A DNA stretch of 64,000 nucleotides from Paraburkholderia rhizosphaerae (GCF_004366595.1 NZ_SORE01000027.1:1-64000), one strand, 5' to 3'; counted from the stretch's first letter, positions 8,676-17,364 are shown. Notes: generated from the sequence alone by a model not told the origin. Program-made: numbers and translations.

Positions 8676-9616
8676 GTGCAAGTATCACGGGCCGCTTCGG
8701 TGCGGCCAATCAACGAAAAACGCGCTGGCGCTGGGCGGACCTGCGCATCGCGCGTGGTGCGTCGAGCCCGCGCCGCCGGCTGCTGGTCTCGAGTGTGATC
8801 GCGGTGGCGACGTTTGTGTTGGGCGCCAACGCGTGGAATGCGGCGGATGTCGCAGGCGAGCGTGCGATGCGCACGGTAGTCGACGACACGCAACGCCGTT
8901 TCGACAGCGCGCAACGCGCAATCAGCGAACTGCCGGCACTGCGTGCGTCGGCGCGCGCAGCCAGTTCAATGCGCCTGGCAAGAGTGACCGAAAGCAGCGC
9001 CTCGACGGACGACGTGCGCATCGTGTCGCAACTCGCGGCGCGCGGCGGCATGACATTGATCTCGCTTGAGCCGGGTGCAGTAACGGGCGTTGGAATCGAT
9101 GCAATGCGCCCGTTGCGTATGACCGCGCTTGCACACTTTTCGCAAGTGTTGGCCTTTGTGCGCGCGCTACCAAGCCTTCCGGTGCTGATCGTGCCAGACG
9201 AATTGCTGGTCAAACAAGCCAGCGACGCGCCGACAAGCGGTGGTTTGCTGTCAATCAGCGCGACATTGAATGTATTCGACGCGCTACGTCCGCTCGAGCA
9301 GCCCGCCGCCGCGGTACAGGACGATGCAGCCATCGACGATGACGAAGATTTCTTTCTCTACGATCCATTCTTGCGCCCGCCGCGACCTGACGCACCTGTA
9401 GCAGCCGCTGACAGCGCGGGCATTCGCCTCGTCGGTCTCCTATACGATCTCGCCCGCGGCCTCGGGCTCGTCGAAACGCCCGATGGCGAAACGATGCTTG
9501 AAGCCGGGCAGCGCCTGCGCGGCGAAAGCGTTGCGCGCATCGATGGATTCGGCGTCACGCTTGCGGCACGAGACGGCAGCGAGCATCGGCTGACGTTTGA
9601 GGAAACGGCGCAATGA
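8672..9616 (+). CDS. Fused PilO-PilP-like pilus assembly protein
   Basis: A 314-residue protein in the place where separate pilO and pilP genes are expected. Residues 1-36 are basic and cytosolic, 38-55 form a membrane helix, and about 60-220 resemble the coiled-coil plus ferredoxin-like periplasmic part of PilO. An acidic linker (DDDEDFFLYDPF) follows. Residues about 247-314 look like the GspC/PilP homology-region fold: RLVGLLYDL, a DGETMLEAGQRL strand-turn, then VARIDGFGVTLAARDG. No lipobox is present, so the PilP part would be tethered by the PilO helix. It overlaps both neighbours by ATGA. The domain split is my inference from short motifs; a structure prediction would settle it. Confidence 0.72.
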   Translation: MSASITGRFGAANQRKTRWRWADLRIARGASSPRRRLLVSSVIAVATFVLGANAWNAADVAGERAMRTVVDDTQRRFDSAQRAISELPALRASARAASSMRLARVTESSASTDDVRIVSQLAARGGMTLISLEPGAVTGVGIDAMRPLRMTALAHFSQVLAFVRALPSLPVLIVPDELLVKQASDAPTSGGLLSISATLNVFDALRPLEQPAAAVQDDAAIDDDEDFFLYDPFLRPPRPDAPVAAADSAGIRLVGLLYDLARGLGLVETPDGETMLEAGQRLRGESVARIDGFGVTLAARDGSEHRLTFEETAQ

Positions 9617-11265
9617 ACGCGCGATATCGGTTGAAGTACCGGTTGAGGTGCGCGACGGCCGCGGCGTCGATCGTAACGGCGGCAGCGCACGCGTCGCTGC
9701 CGCCGTTACCCGAGTCGATGCCGGACGACGACACGCTCGTGCGATATGGTGCGCCGCCGTTACCGCCGCTCCTGCGTACGGCATCTTCATTCGACGACGT
9801 GCGCAATCCGTTCACCGCGGATGCGCAAATCGACGAACGTGTGCCGGTCGACGTGGCGGCTGATCAGCGTGTGGCGCCATTCAACGGCGACGATGGATCA
9901 CGGGCAATCGCAGCGGGCAGCGGCGAATCGACAATGCCGCGCGAGCCGACGCGCGCCGAGAGCCAGCAAGACACACTGGAAGGACCGCCGGTCCCGCTTG
10001 CTCCATTGGCAAGGCTCACTGATGCGCCGGTCGCATCCGCTGCCGACGGTCTACCGCCCGACCGGCCGATTTCGCTGAATTTCCGGCATGCGGAGCTTGG
10101 CGCCGTGCTGAACGCGTTCGCGCAATTCACCGGACTGAACATCATCGCGAGCGACAAGGCACGCGGTGCGGTCACGCTGCATCTCGACAAGGTGCCATGG
10201 CGCACCGCGTTCGATACGCTGCTTGACGTCAACGGGCTTGCGATGGAGCGTCGCGGCAACGTAATCTGGGTCGCGCCGCTTGCGGAACTCGCAGCGCGTG
10301 AACGGCTGCGTTTCGAGGCGCACGCACGCGGCGCCGATCTCGAACCGCTCGCGAGCCGGGCGTTCGAATTGCACTATGCGCACGCCGACGAAGTCCGCAA
10401 GATGCTGACCGGATCAGGCAACCAGCGCGTACTGTCCAAGCGCGGCTCGGTAATGGCCGATCCGCGTACGAATCTGCTCTTCATCACTGATCTGCACGCG
10501 CGTCTCGCGGAAATCGCGAAGCTGATCGATGCGATCGACCAGCCCACCCGTCAGGTGATGATCGAGGCGCGCATCGTCGAAGGCGAGCGGGGCTTTTCGC
10601 GCAACCTCGGAGTGAAGCTGTCGATGGCGACCACCAGTGAGGACGGGGCGGCGCGCGGCTTGACCGGCGGCAACGAAGGCGCGATTCACGACCTTTCCGC
10701 GCGGCCGATTTCCGGATTCGACGCGGCAACCGCCGGCCTGACGCTTTTCGCCGCGCGCGCAACGCGCCTGATCAACCTCGAGTTGAGTGCGCTCGAAGCG
10801 GAAGGGCGCGGGCAGATCGTGTCGAGTCCACGCGTCGTGACCGCGGACCGGATGAAAGCGATCGTTGAGCAAGGTACGGAGCTGCCGTATCAGGCCAAAG
10901 TCGGACAAGGCGTGTCTGGTGTGCAGTTTCGCCGCGCGAGCCTGAAACTCGAGGTGGAGCCGCAAATCACGCCGGACGGCCGCGTCGTGCTCGACCTCGA
11001 CGTTGCGAAAGACAGCGTCGGCGAGCAGACCGCGGCCGGGCCGGCGATCAACACAAAACACGTGCAAACGCGCGTGCAGGTCGAGGACGGCGGCACGGTG
11101 TCGATCGGTGGCATCTATGAGACCGACGATCGCGACGATGTGACTCGCGTGCCGGTCCTGGGCAAAATACCGCTTTTGGGTGCGCTTTTTCGTCATCGCG
11201 CGCATCGCGACGCGCGCAGCGAGCTGGTCGTGTTCATTACGCCGACCGTTGTGCAGATGAATTGA
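9613..11265 (+). CDS. pilQ: Type IV pilus secretin PilQ
   Basis: The outer-membrane secretin channel through which the pilus fibre (or DNA during uptake) passes. The 550-residue product has an Ala-rich signal peptide cleaved near residue 27. About 120 low-complexity residues follow, then a secretin/STN domain at about 149-235 (ISLNFRHAELGAVLNAFAQF), an N1-type domain, and the C-terminal secretin pore from about 320, with the GTELPYQAKVG segment and VPVLGKIPLLGALF near the end. It is shorter than Pseudomonas PilQ (about 714 residues), and no N-terminal AMIN peptidoglycan-binding repeats are recognisable. aroK follows after 95 bp, the classical pilQ-aroK-aroB order. Confidence 0.93.
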   Translation: MNARYRLKYRLRCATAAASIVTAAAHASLPPLPESMPDDDTLVRYGAPPLPPLLRTASSFDDVRNPFTADAQIDERVPVDVAADQRVAPFNGDDGSRAIAAGSGESTMPREPTRAESQQDTLEGPPVPLAPLARLTDAPVASAADGLPPDRPISLNFRHAELGAVLNAFAQFTGLNIIASDKARGAVTLHLDKVPWRTAFDTLLDVNGLAMERRGNVIWVAPLAELAARERLRFEAHARGADLEPLASRAFELHYAHADEVRKMLTGSGNQRVLSKRGSVMADPRTNLLFITDLHARLAEIAKLIDAIDQPTRQVMIEARIVEGERGFSRNLGVKLSMATTSEDGAARGLTGGNEGAIHDLSARPISGFDAATAGLTLFAARATRLINLELSALEAEGRGQIVSSPRVVTADRMKAIVEQGTELPYQAKVGQGVSGVQFRRASLKLEVEPQITPDGRVVLDLDVAKDSVGEQTAAGPAINTKHVQTRVQVEDGGTVSIGGIYETDDRDDVTRVPVLGKIPLLGALFRHRAHRDARSELVVFITPTVVQMN

Positions 11266-11360
11266 TGCGGGAAAGACCACGCCGGGCGCAGGCTCGACAA
11301 GCCGGCCGCTTTGACAGTAAGCTGCGCCACACACCAAACCGGATTAGCCAGAGGACACCG

Positions 11361-11912
11361 TTGCAAGCGCGGGACGCACACGCCAATGTTTTTTTCGTAG
11401 GGCTCATGGGAGCGGGCAAGACGACCGTGGGCCGCGCCGTGGCGCGGCGGCTCGATCGTCCGTTCTTCGATTCCGATCATGAGATCGAGGCACGCACGGG
11501 CGCCCGCATTCCGGTCATTTTCGAGCTCGAAGGCGAATCGGGGTTCCGCGAACGCGAAGTGCAGGTCATCGAAGAGCTGACCGGCCGCTCAGGCATCGTG
11601 CTCGCGACCGGTGGCGGCGCGATCCTGCGGCCCGAAAATCGCGATGCGTTGCGCAATCGCGGGCTGGTCGTCTATCTGCGCGCGAATCCGCACGATTTGT
11701 GGCTGCGTACCCGGCGCGACAAGAATCGCCCGCTGCTGCAAACTGAAGACCCCAAAGCGAAGCTCGAAGCATTGTATGAAGTGCGGGACCCGCTTTACCG
11801 CGAATGCGCGCACTTCGTGATTGAAACCGGACGTCCGTCGGTTAACGGCCTCGTCAACATGGTGCTGATGCAGCTCGAGATGGCGGGCGTCGGCAAACCC
11901 GCTGAGTCATAA
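11361..11912 (+). CDS. aroK: Shikimate kinase
   Basis: AroK phosphorylates shikimate at O3 in aromatic amino-acid synthesis. With a TTG start the protein has 183 residues. The P-loop is GLMGAGKTTVG (Lys at 20), the shikimate-binding DSDHEIE follows, then ATGGGAILR and the lid region RTRRDKNRPLL. TTG is preferred over the in-frame ATG 99 bp upstream. GAGGA lies 5 bp before it, the upstream extension has no family counterpart, and the TTG peptide begins MQARDAHANVFFVG as in related species. It is followed by aroB within 10 bp. Confidence 0.94.
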   Translation: MQARDAHANVFFVGLMGAGKTTVGRAVARRLDRPFFDSDHEIEARTGARIPVIFELEGESGFREREVQVIEELTGRSGIVLATGGGAILRPENRDALRNRGLVVYLRANPHDLWLRTRRDKNRPLLQTEDPKAKLEALYEVRDPLYRECAHFVIETGRPSVNGLVNMVLMQLEMAGVGKPAES

Positions 11913-11920
11913 TTGCGAGC

Positions 11921-13009
11921 ATGAGCACTTCCATGATTACCGTTAACGTCGATCTGGGCGAACGCGCCTATCCGATTCATATCGGCGCCGATCTGATCGG
12001 CAAAGCTGATCTGTTCGCGCCGCATATCGCGGGCTCATCGGTCACGATCGTCACGAACACGACGGTCGAGCCGCTGTACGGCGATGCGCTGCGTCGCGCG
12101 CTGGCGCCGCTCGGCAAGAACGTGTCGACCGTCGTGCTGCCGGATGGCGAAGCCTATAAGAACTGGGAAACCCTGAACCTGATCTTCGACGCGCTGCTCG
12201 GCGCGCGCGCGGATCGCAAAACCACGCTGATCGCGCTCGGCGGCGGCGTGATCGGCGACATGACCGGATTTGCTGCCGCGAGCTACATGCGTGGCGTGCC
12301 GTTTATCCAGGTGCCGACCACGCTGCTGTCGCAGGTCGATTCGTCGGTGGGCGGCAAGACGGGCATCAACCATCCGCTTGGCAAGAACATGATCGGCGCG
12401 TTCTATCAGCCGCAAGCGGTGATCGCCGATATCGGCGCGCTGCGCACGCTGCCGCCGCGCGAACTGGCAGCCGGCATCGCCGAAGTGATCAAGACAGGCG
12501 CGATTGCCGACGCGTCCTTCTTCGACTGGATCGAAGCGAATATCGACGCATTGAATCGCTGCGAGCCGCTGGCGCTTGCGGAAGCGGTCAAGCGGTCGTG
12601 CGAGATCAAGGCGTCGGTCGTCGCGGCGGACGAACGCGAAGGCGGTCTTCGTGCGATTCTCAACTTCGGCCATACGTTTGGCCATGCAATCGAAGCGGGC
12701 CTTGGCTATGGCGAATGGCTGCACGGCGAGGCGGTCGGTTGCGGGATGGTGATGGCCGCGGATCTGTCGGTGCGGCTGGGTCATCTCGACGACGCTGCGC
12801 GCGCGCGCCTCGTTGCGCTCGTCAAGGCTGCGCATTTGCCGACACGCGCGCCGGCGCTCGGCGCCGCTCGTTACGTGGATTTGATGCGTGTCGACAAGAA
12901 AGCGGAAGCCGGCGAGATTAAATTCATCCTGCTCAAACGTTTTGGCGAGACGCTGATCACGCGTGCGCCCGACGACGCAGTGAACGCGACGCTCGCAGCA
13001 AGCGTCTAA
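11921..13009 (+). CDS. aroB: 3-dehydroquinate synthase
   Basis: AroB converts DAHP to 3-dehydroquinate, using NAD and a divalent metal. The 362-residue product shows the NAD-binding GGGVIGDMTGF, the substrate loop QVPTTLLSQVDSSVGGKTG, and metal-ligand histidines in NFGHTFGHAIE and in EWLHGEAV. The true start may be the ATG four codons further in (MITVNVDLGE), giving the 358-residue form usual in Burkholderia; neither start has a strong ribosome binding site. The tight spacing to aroK suggests coupled translation. Confidence 0.96.
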   Translation: MSTSMITVNVDLGERAYPIHIGADLIGKADLFAPHIAGSSVTIVTNTTVEPLYGDALRRALAPLGKNVSTVVLPDGEAYKNWETLNLIFDALLGARADRKTTLIALGGGVIGDMTGFAAASYMRGVPFIQVPTTLLSQVDSSVGGKTGINHPLGKNMIGAFYQPQAVIADIGALRTLPPRELAAGIAEVIKTGAIADASFFDWIEANIDALNRCEPLALAEAVKRSCEIKASVVAADEREGGLRAILNFGHTFGHAIEAGLGYGEWLHGEAVGCGMVMAADLSVRLGHLDDAARARLVALVKAAHLPTRAPALGAARYVDLMRVDKKAEAGEIKFILLKRFGETLITRAPDDAVNATLAASV

Positions 13010-13150
13010 GCGCCGAACGCGCCGCGCGCCGGCCGACGGTACATCGACGTGTGCGCCTACCCGTCGACAACACAGGGCGCACGGTTTTGAGCACGCCGTC
13101 GCGTACGTCAACGATTGCACAGCCGTTTGCCCTGGATTCCGGAGAGGCCG

Positions 13151-14368
13151 GTGACCGAAAAACTCAGCGACAATCCGCTCGAAGCGCTTCATGTGTCCGA
13201 CACTGCGCCGCGACACGCGGTGACGCTGCCATCGGTCGCCGCGCTCGACGCGCACCTTGCACCGTATGCCGCGCATTCCGCGCAGTCCCGCGGCCGCCGC
13301 CATCCCGAAGCGCCGCCGAGCGCGCGCACCGAGTTTCAGAGGGATCGCGACCGCATCGTCCACTCAACCGCATTCCGGCGGCTCGAGTACAAGACGCAGG
13401 TATTCGTCAATCATGAAGGCGACCTGTTCCGCACGCGGCTCACGCATAGTCTCGAAGTCGCACAGATTGCGAGGTCGGTTGCGCGCAACTTGCGCGTGAA
13501 CGAGGACCTGGTCGAAGCGATCTCGCTCGCACACGACCTTGGCCACACGCCTTTCGGTCACGCGGGGCAGGACGCGCTCAACGACTGCATGCGCGATCAC
13601 GGCGGCTTCGAGCACAATCTGCAAAGCCTCGCGGTGGTCGACGAACTGGAAGAGCACTACGGCGCGTTCAATGGCCTGAACCTCTGCTTCGAAACGCGCG
13701 AAGGTATCCTGAAGCACTGTTCTCGGGAAAACGCGCGGCGGCTCGGCGCGCTCGGCGAGCGCTTCCTGCAAGGGCGGCAACCGTCGATCGAAGCGCAGAT
13801 CGCCAATCTCGCAGACGAAATCGCCTATAACAACCACGACGTCGACGATGGGCTGCGTTCCGGGTTGATCACGTTCGAACAGCTCGCCGATGTCGAGCTA
13901 TGGCGCGTGCACTACGATGCGGCACGCGCTGAATATCCGCAAATCGAAGGGCGTCGGCTAGTTCACGAGACCGTGCGGCGCATCATCAACACGTTGATCG
14001 TCGATCTGATCGATACGACAATGCGCAACCTGATGCGGCATGCGCCACGCTCACTCGACGACGTGCGCGCAGCGCCGCCGCTCGTCGCGCACAGCGAAGC
14101 GGTGTCCGCTCAAGCGACGGTGCTCAAGCGCTTCCTGTTCAAGAACCTGTACCGGCACTACCGCGTGATGCGCATGGCCAACAAGGCGCGCCGCGTCGTA
14201 ACGGGCCTGTTCAACGCATTCAGCGAAGATGCGCGGCTGCTGCCGCCGAATTACCAATCGGCGGACCCGCAGGTGCAAGCCCGTCTCATCGCGCATTACA
14301 TCGCGGGCATGACCGACCGCTATGCGCTGAAGGAGTATCGGCGGCTGTTTGTCGTCGATGACAATTGA
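13151..14368 (+). CDS. dgt: Deoxyguanosinetriphosphate triphosphohydrolase-like protein (HD domain)
   Basis: A 405-residue HD-superfamily hydrolase of the dGTPase-like type that splits dNTPs into nucleoside and triphosphate. The metal-binding residues are visible in TRLTHSLEVAQIAR and AHDLGHTPFGHAG, and a further Asp in NLADEIAYNNHDVDDGL. It belongs to the short type 2 group, not the 505-residue E. coli Dgt, so substrate range may be broader than dGTP. The GTG start is chosen because GGAGAGG lies 4 bp upstream; an in-frame ATG 36 bp further up lacks such a site. It follows aroB in the same direction after 141 bp. Confidence 0.92.
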   Translation: MTEKLSDNPLEALHVSDTAPRHAVTLPSVAALDAHLAPYAAHSAQSRGRRHPEAPPSARTEFQRDRDRIVHSTAFRRLEYKTQVFVNHEGDLFRTRLTHSLEVAQIARSVARNLRVNEDLVEAISLAHDLGHTPFGHAGQDALNDCMRDHGGFEHNLQSLAVVDELEEHYGAFNGLNLCFETREGILKHCSRENARRLGALGERFLQGRQPSIEAQIANLADEIAYNNHDVDDGLRSGLITFEQLADVELWRVHYDAARAEYPQIEGRRLVHETVRRIINTLIVDLIDTTMRNLMRHAPRSLDDVRAAPPLVAHSEAVSAQATVLKRFLFKNLYRHYRVMRMANKARRVVTGLFNAFSEDARLLPPNYQSADPQVQARLIAHYIAGMTDRYALKEYRRLFVVDDN

Positions 14369-14369
14369 C

Positions 14370-14458
14370 GCGCGCTGGCGCGCAACAGCGCAGTAGCGGA
14401 GCAGCGTACAGCGGCGATGCAATACGCGCCAACACGTCAACGGCACGCGCCAGCGCGC
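14370..14458. repeat. 12-bp inverted repeat behind dgt
   Basis: GCGCGCTGGCGC at 14370-14381 is the exact reverse complement of GCGCCAGCGCGC at 14447-14458, 65 bp apart and starting right after the dgt stop codon. The intervening DNA is gene-free. There is no T-run, so it is not a standard terminator; it may be a folded 3' end. Confidence 0.5.
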
Positions 14459-14620
14459 ATCGACAAACGTCAACAGCACGGCGGCGCGCCCGACGCAGCG
14501 CGCGAGTGTGCCGCGCCCGACACATCGCGACGAGCGGTCCGGAAGAACTCGCAAGCCGGACGCCAAGCCCATCCCGCTCAACATCCGGCGCGTCACGCAA
14601 GTAATGTCAGCGCATCGGCA

Positions 14621-14998
14621 TCAATGTCGATGCGACAGCAGCGCTCCGGCAACCACCGCAAGCGCGGCAACGACCGCGATGGTCCGCCATGGGTTTTCAT
14701 GCACGTAGTCGTCCGCACCGGCTAACGCGTCTTGCGCGCGCTCGCGCATCACCGTGCGCGTGTCGTTGAGTCGCTCACGCGCATCGTCCAGGCGCTTGCG
14801 CACCTGGTTGCGCAGCGCGGCCGCGTCGGCCTGGGTGCCGTCGCCGAGTGTGGTTTCAAGTTCGGCAATCAGCGTGCGCAGCTCGCTCGCGATGTCTTCC
14901 GCAGCGTGGCGGCTGTGACGCGCAATACGGCGCGCACGACGCCCGGTCGTCGTCCAGGATTCGCCAATCGCATCTCGCGTATTCGGTAGTGCAGTCAT
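14621..14998 (-). CDS. DUF883 family membrane protein (ElaB/YqjD-like)
   Basis: A 125-residue protein of the ElaB/YqjD/DUF883 group. The first 95 residues are charged and helical, rich in Arg/Glu/Ala heptads (IASELRTLIAELETTLGDG, RKRLDDARERLND), followed by YVHENPWRTIAVVAALAVVAGALL, a C-terminal membrane helix with the family's HENPW lead-in. E. coli members are inner-membrane, ribosome-associated proteins induced in stationary phase; that role is only inferred here. GGAG 7-10 bp upstream supports the start. It stands alone, convergent to dgt. Confidence 0.88.
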   Translation of the reverse strand: MTALPNTRDAIGESWTTTGRRARRIARHSRHAAEDIASELRTLIAELETTLGDGTQADAAALRNQVRKRLDDARERLNDTRTVMRERAQDALAGADDYVHENPWRTIAVVAALAVVAGALLSHRH

Positions 14999-15346
14999 GG
15001 TCGCTCCGATGATGGTTTGATGGATGTCTCCGCTGCCTGATGCGGTAAAGCGGTAAATTCAACCCGACGCAACTTCGGTGCCTGGCGCGCGAAGTCGTTG
15101 CGCGTACGGCGAAGTGCAGCGTATCGCATGCTGCCGCGCGGGACAAACGATCATCAGATGACGAGGCCGGCGTCACACGCGCGACACATCGCCGCACGCA
15201 CGCGTGTGATCCGCTGCCACTCGACGGATATCGCGCGCCGCCATCACAAGCAGCAGAATTTTCAGCGACAGCCACTGCGGAGCGTCAAAATTACAATGCT
15301 TGCACGGTTAACTGCATGCGCCGCGAGATCGCGACGTGCGATTGCG
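14999..15346. other. Intergenic region without a recognisable gene
   Basis: Between the DUF883 gene and the ompW terminator lie about 350 bp. It must carry the DUF883 promoter. Open frames here lack ribosome binding sites and codon bias like that of neighbouring genes. I see no repeat or RNA motif that I can name. Confidence 0.4.
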
Positions 15347-15385
15347 CAAAAACGAAAACGCCGTTGCGCATCGCGCGACGGCGTT
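15347..15385 (-). terminator. Rho-independent terminator of ompW
   Basis: Read on the minus strand, an 8-bp stem (AACGCCGT with ACGGCGTT, 13-nt loop) is followed by a T-rich stretch, TTCGTTTTT. It lies about 32 bp behind the ompW stop codon. Confidence 0.75.
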
Positions 15386-15416
15386 GTCCAAGCCCGAAAA
15401 ACTCGACTAACCTAGG

Positions 15417-16142
15417 TTAGAAGCGATAGCCGACGCTTAGCAGCGTGACGATCGGGTTTAGTCGAATCTTGGTTTGCGATTGCACGTTGAGCGTACCGAC
15501 CGGCGTTTGCGCGGCGGTATTCAGCTTCGCGGTGGTGCTGACCGGCAGATACGAAATCGAGAAGCCCGCGAACCAGTGTTCGGTGAACGCGTAGGTGAAG
15601 CCAGCATTAAACACAGGTGCCCACGAACTATCCGTGTCGACTGTGGTCGGACCATGCAGTACGCCCTGTTCGAACGTGCCGTTCGTGATGTGCGCATCGG
15701 TGAACCAGACACGGCTGACACCGATGCCAACGTACGGACGGAACTTCGACTGTGGTGCGAGGAAGTAGTACTTAAGCAGTAGCGCGGGGCTCCACTGTTT
15801 TGCCTGGCCAAGCTTGCCGAACTGTGCGAGCGATCCAGTGCCTTCGATATCGAAGGTCGGTGGAACGCCAATGTCGAACTGGGTGGCGATATGGTCGGTG
15901 ATGAAGTAGCCCGCAGTGAAGCCAACGGTGTCGGCAGAGCTGATTTTGGCGCCTGTATTTGGAACCGTGATGTTCACGGGCGTGCCGCCGACATTTGTCT
16001 CCTTCAACGGATCACTACTGGACTGAGGCGCAAGATGGAACCAGCCTGTCGTGACGTAAAAGCTTCCGGCCGTTTGAGCGTGAGCGGCAGTCGATATGCA
16101 TGCGAATGCAACGGCCCCCGTGATCGCTTGTTTTAATTTCAT
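15417..16142 (-). CDS. ompW: OmpW family outer-membrane protein
   Basis: An eight-stranded beta-barrel of the OmpW family, which offers a narrow hydrophobic channel in the outer membrane. The 241-residue precursor has a signal peptide ending in AHA at about residue 22. Family markers include GFTAGYFITDHIATQFDIGVP, the PALLLKYYF strand, YVGIGVSRVWF, and a C-terminal LSVGYRF ending in Phe as BAM substrates do. AGGAGG sits 7 bp before the ATG, among the strongest ribosome binding sites in the window, suggesting abundant product. It is monocistronic with its own terminator. Confidence 0.95.
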   Translation of the reverse strand: MKLKQAITGAVAFACISTAAHAQTAGSFYVTTGWFHLAPQSSSDPLKETNVGGTPVNITVPNTGAKISSADTVGFTAGYFITDHIATQFDIGVPPTFDIEGTGSLAQFGKLGQAKQWSPALLLKYYFLAPQSKFRPYVGIGVSRVWFTDAHITNGTFEQGVLHGPTTVDTDSSWAPVFNAGFTYAFTEHWFAGFSISYLPVSTTAKLNTAAQTPVGTLNVQSQTKIRLNPIVTLLSVGYRF

Positions 16143-16327
16143 ATGTGCCCCTCCTGAAAGGCCCGCACATTATGACCACAGCGTTTGAAACAAACCATAC
16201 GCGTCGGCTAGAGCATTCACTCTGGGCGGCGCGCGGTTTCTGGCTCAGGCCCGCCGCGCGGAACGCCGCGCCGGGGGCGCCTGTCGGACCTTCGGGTATC
16301 TACCAACGCGAATTTGGATAATCCAGC

Positions 16328-17035
16328 ATGGCACGGCTTGCACGTCTTTATGTTCCTGACCAGCCGCAACACGTGATCCTGCGCGGACTCGACCAGCAGC
16401 CCGCGTTTGTCGACGACCAGGACTACGAACTCTTCATCGATTGTCTGAAGGCGGCTTCACGCGATCATCACCTCGCGGTTCATGCGTATGCGCTGATGCC
16501 AGGCGCAGTGCAACTGCTCGTCACACCGACCGACGAGTCGAGCCTGCCGAAGGCGATGCAGGCGGTGGGCCGACGTTACGTCGCGCACTTCAACCGGCGG
16601 TACTCGCGACGCGGTACGTTGTGGGAAGGGCGATACCGCGCAACGGTAATCGAGGGCGAGCGCTACTTTCTGCTCGCAAGCCGGGTCGTCGAAATGTCGC
16701 CGGTGCGCAGCCAGCTGGTTGGCACGCCCGAGGACTACCGATGGTCGAGTTACCGGCATCACATCGGCCTCACGCTCGACAGCCTGATCACCGATCATCC
16801 GTTGTACTGGTCGCTCGGCAATACGCCGTTCGAGCGGCAGCGCGCGTATCGCGAACTATGCGAACAGCCGCTCGATGAACGCGAAGCCAGTCAGTTGCAG
16901 CAGGCGACACTCAAAGGCTGGGTGCTCGGCAGCGACTCGTACCGCGAATGGGCGGCGCGCGCAGCGAACCGTCGCGTTTCGCCGTTGCCGCGCGGCCGGC
17001 CGCGCAAAGTCCGCGAGACACCGCAAACCCAGTGA
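16328..17035 (+). CDS. REP-associated tyrosine transposase relative, catalytic residues lost
   Basis: The 235-residue product is collinear with the Y1/RAYT transposase family. MARLARLYVP and HVILRG match the N-terminus, HAYALMP precedes the HUH site, then HFNRRYSRRGTLWEGRYRA and DYRWSSYRHH. In active members MPNHxHLL gives the HUH histidines, but here residues 57-64 read MPGAVQLL, with Ala60 and Gln62. In active members RYIxxNPVRA carries the catalytic tyrosine, but here residues 119-127 read RVVEMSPVR, with Val120. The frame is intact and has normal codon usage, which argues against a decaying pseudogene. No insertion-sequence ends are visible. A domesticated, possibly DNA-binding role is an inference. 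It precedes gltB. Confidence 0.8.
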   Translation: MARLARLYVPDQPQHVILRGLDQQPAFVDDQDYELFIDCLKAASRDHHLAVHAYALMPGAVQLLVTPTDESSLPKAMQAVGRRYVAHFNRRYSRRGTLWEGRYRATVIEGERYFLLASRVVEMSPVRSQLVGTPEDYRWSSYRHHIGLTLDSLITDHPLYWSLGNTPFERQRAYRELCEQPLDEREASQLQQATLKGWVLGSDSYREWAARAANRRVSPLPRGRPRKVRETPQTQ

Positions 17036-17082
17036 GCCTGCCATGACGCGGCAATTAACCATTTAGCATCAAGGGTTTGCAA

Positions 17083-17111
17083 AAAACGGCATGTTCGCAT
17101 GCCGTTTTCTT
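17083..17111 (+). terminator. UUCG-tetraloop terminator before gltB
   Basis: A perfect 9-bp stem AACGGCATG/CATGCCGTT closes a TTCG tetraloop and is followed by TTCTTTT. It lies about 50 bp behind the transposase-like gene and isolates it from gltB. Confidence 0.88.
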
Positions 17112-17193
17112 TTGCCTGCATTTGATATGGAACCAATTAATCTAATGCGCAATGCACCATTGTGATAATTGGGGTTCTATCACCATGTTTTGT

Positions 17194-17223
17194 TTGCTAT
17201 TTCATTGATTCGTCGCGTATATT
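17194..17223 (+). promoter_or_regulatory. Candidate gltBD promoter
   Basis: TTGCTA and TATATT are separated by 18 bp in an AT-rich patch that stands out from the surrounding GC-rich DNA. The start of transcription would fall about 130 bp before gltB, downstream of the UUCG terminator. The -35 and -10 match the sigma-70 consensus at four and five positions. Confidence 0.5.
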
Positions 17224-17364
17224 CCGAATTCCGGTGAGCCGGGGCGCGCACGCGTACCTCGGTGTCCGTGCGGTTGCAGCGGAGTTCCCCACCCGCTACG
17301 GCAACCCGAAACGGTAAGCAGACGATTTAACGGCCGCCCGGCCTCTGACAGACGGTGTCCCCCC

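Noticed and set aside
13010..13150. An upstream ATG start for the dGTPase-like gene at 13115
   Set aside because: The GTG at 13151 has GGAGAGG at 4 bp spacing and the extra 12 residues are not family-like.
14417..14725. Small frames behind dgt
   Set aside because: They cover an inverted repeat and run into the DUF883 gene on the other strand; no plausible product.
15098..15415. 105-codon plus-strand frame upstream of ompW's 3' end
   Set aside because: Overlaps the ompW terminator, has no ribosome binding site, and its composition fits non-coding DNA.
16143..16327. GC-rich inverted sequences near the transposase relative as possible REP elements
   Set aside because: Arms do not match exactly and no second copy was found in the window, so a REP assignment cannot be supported.
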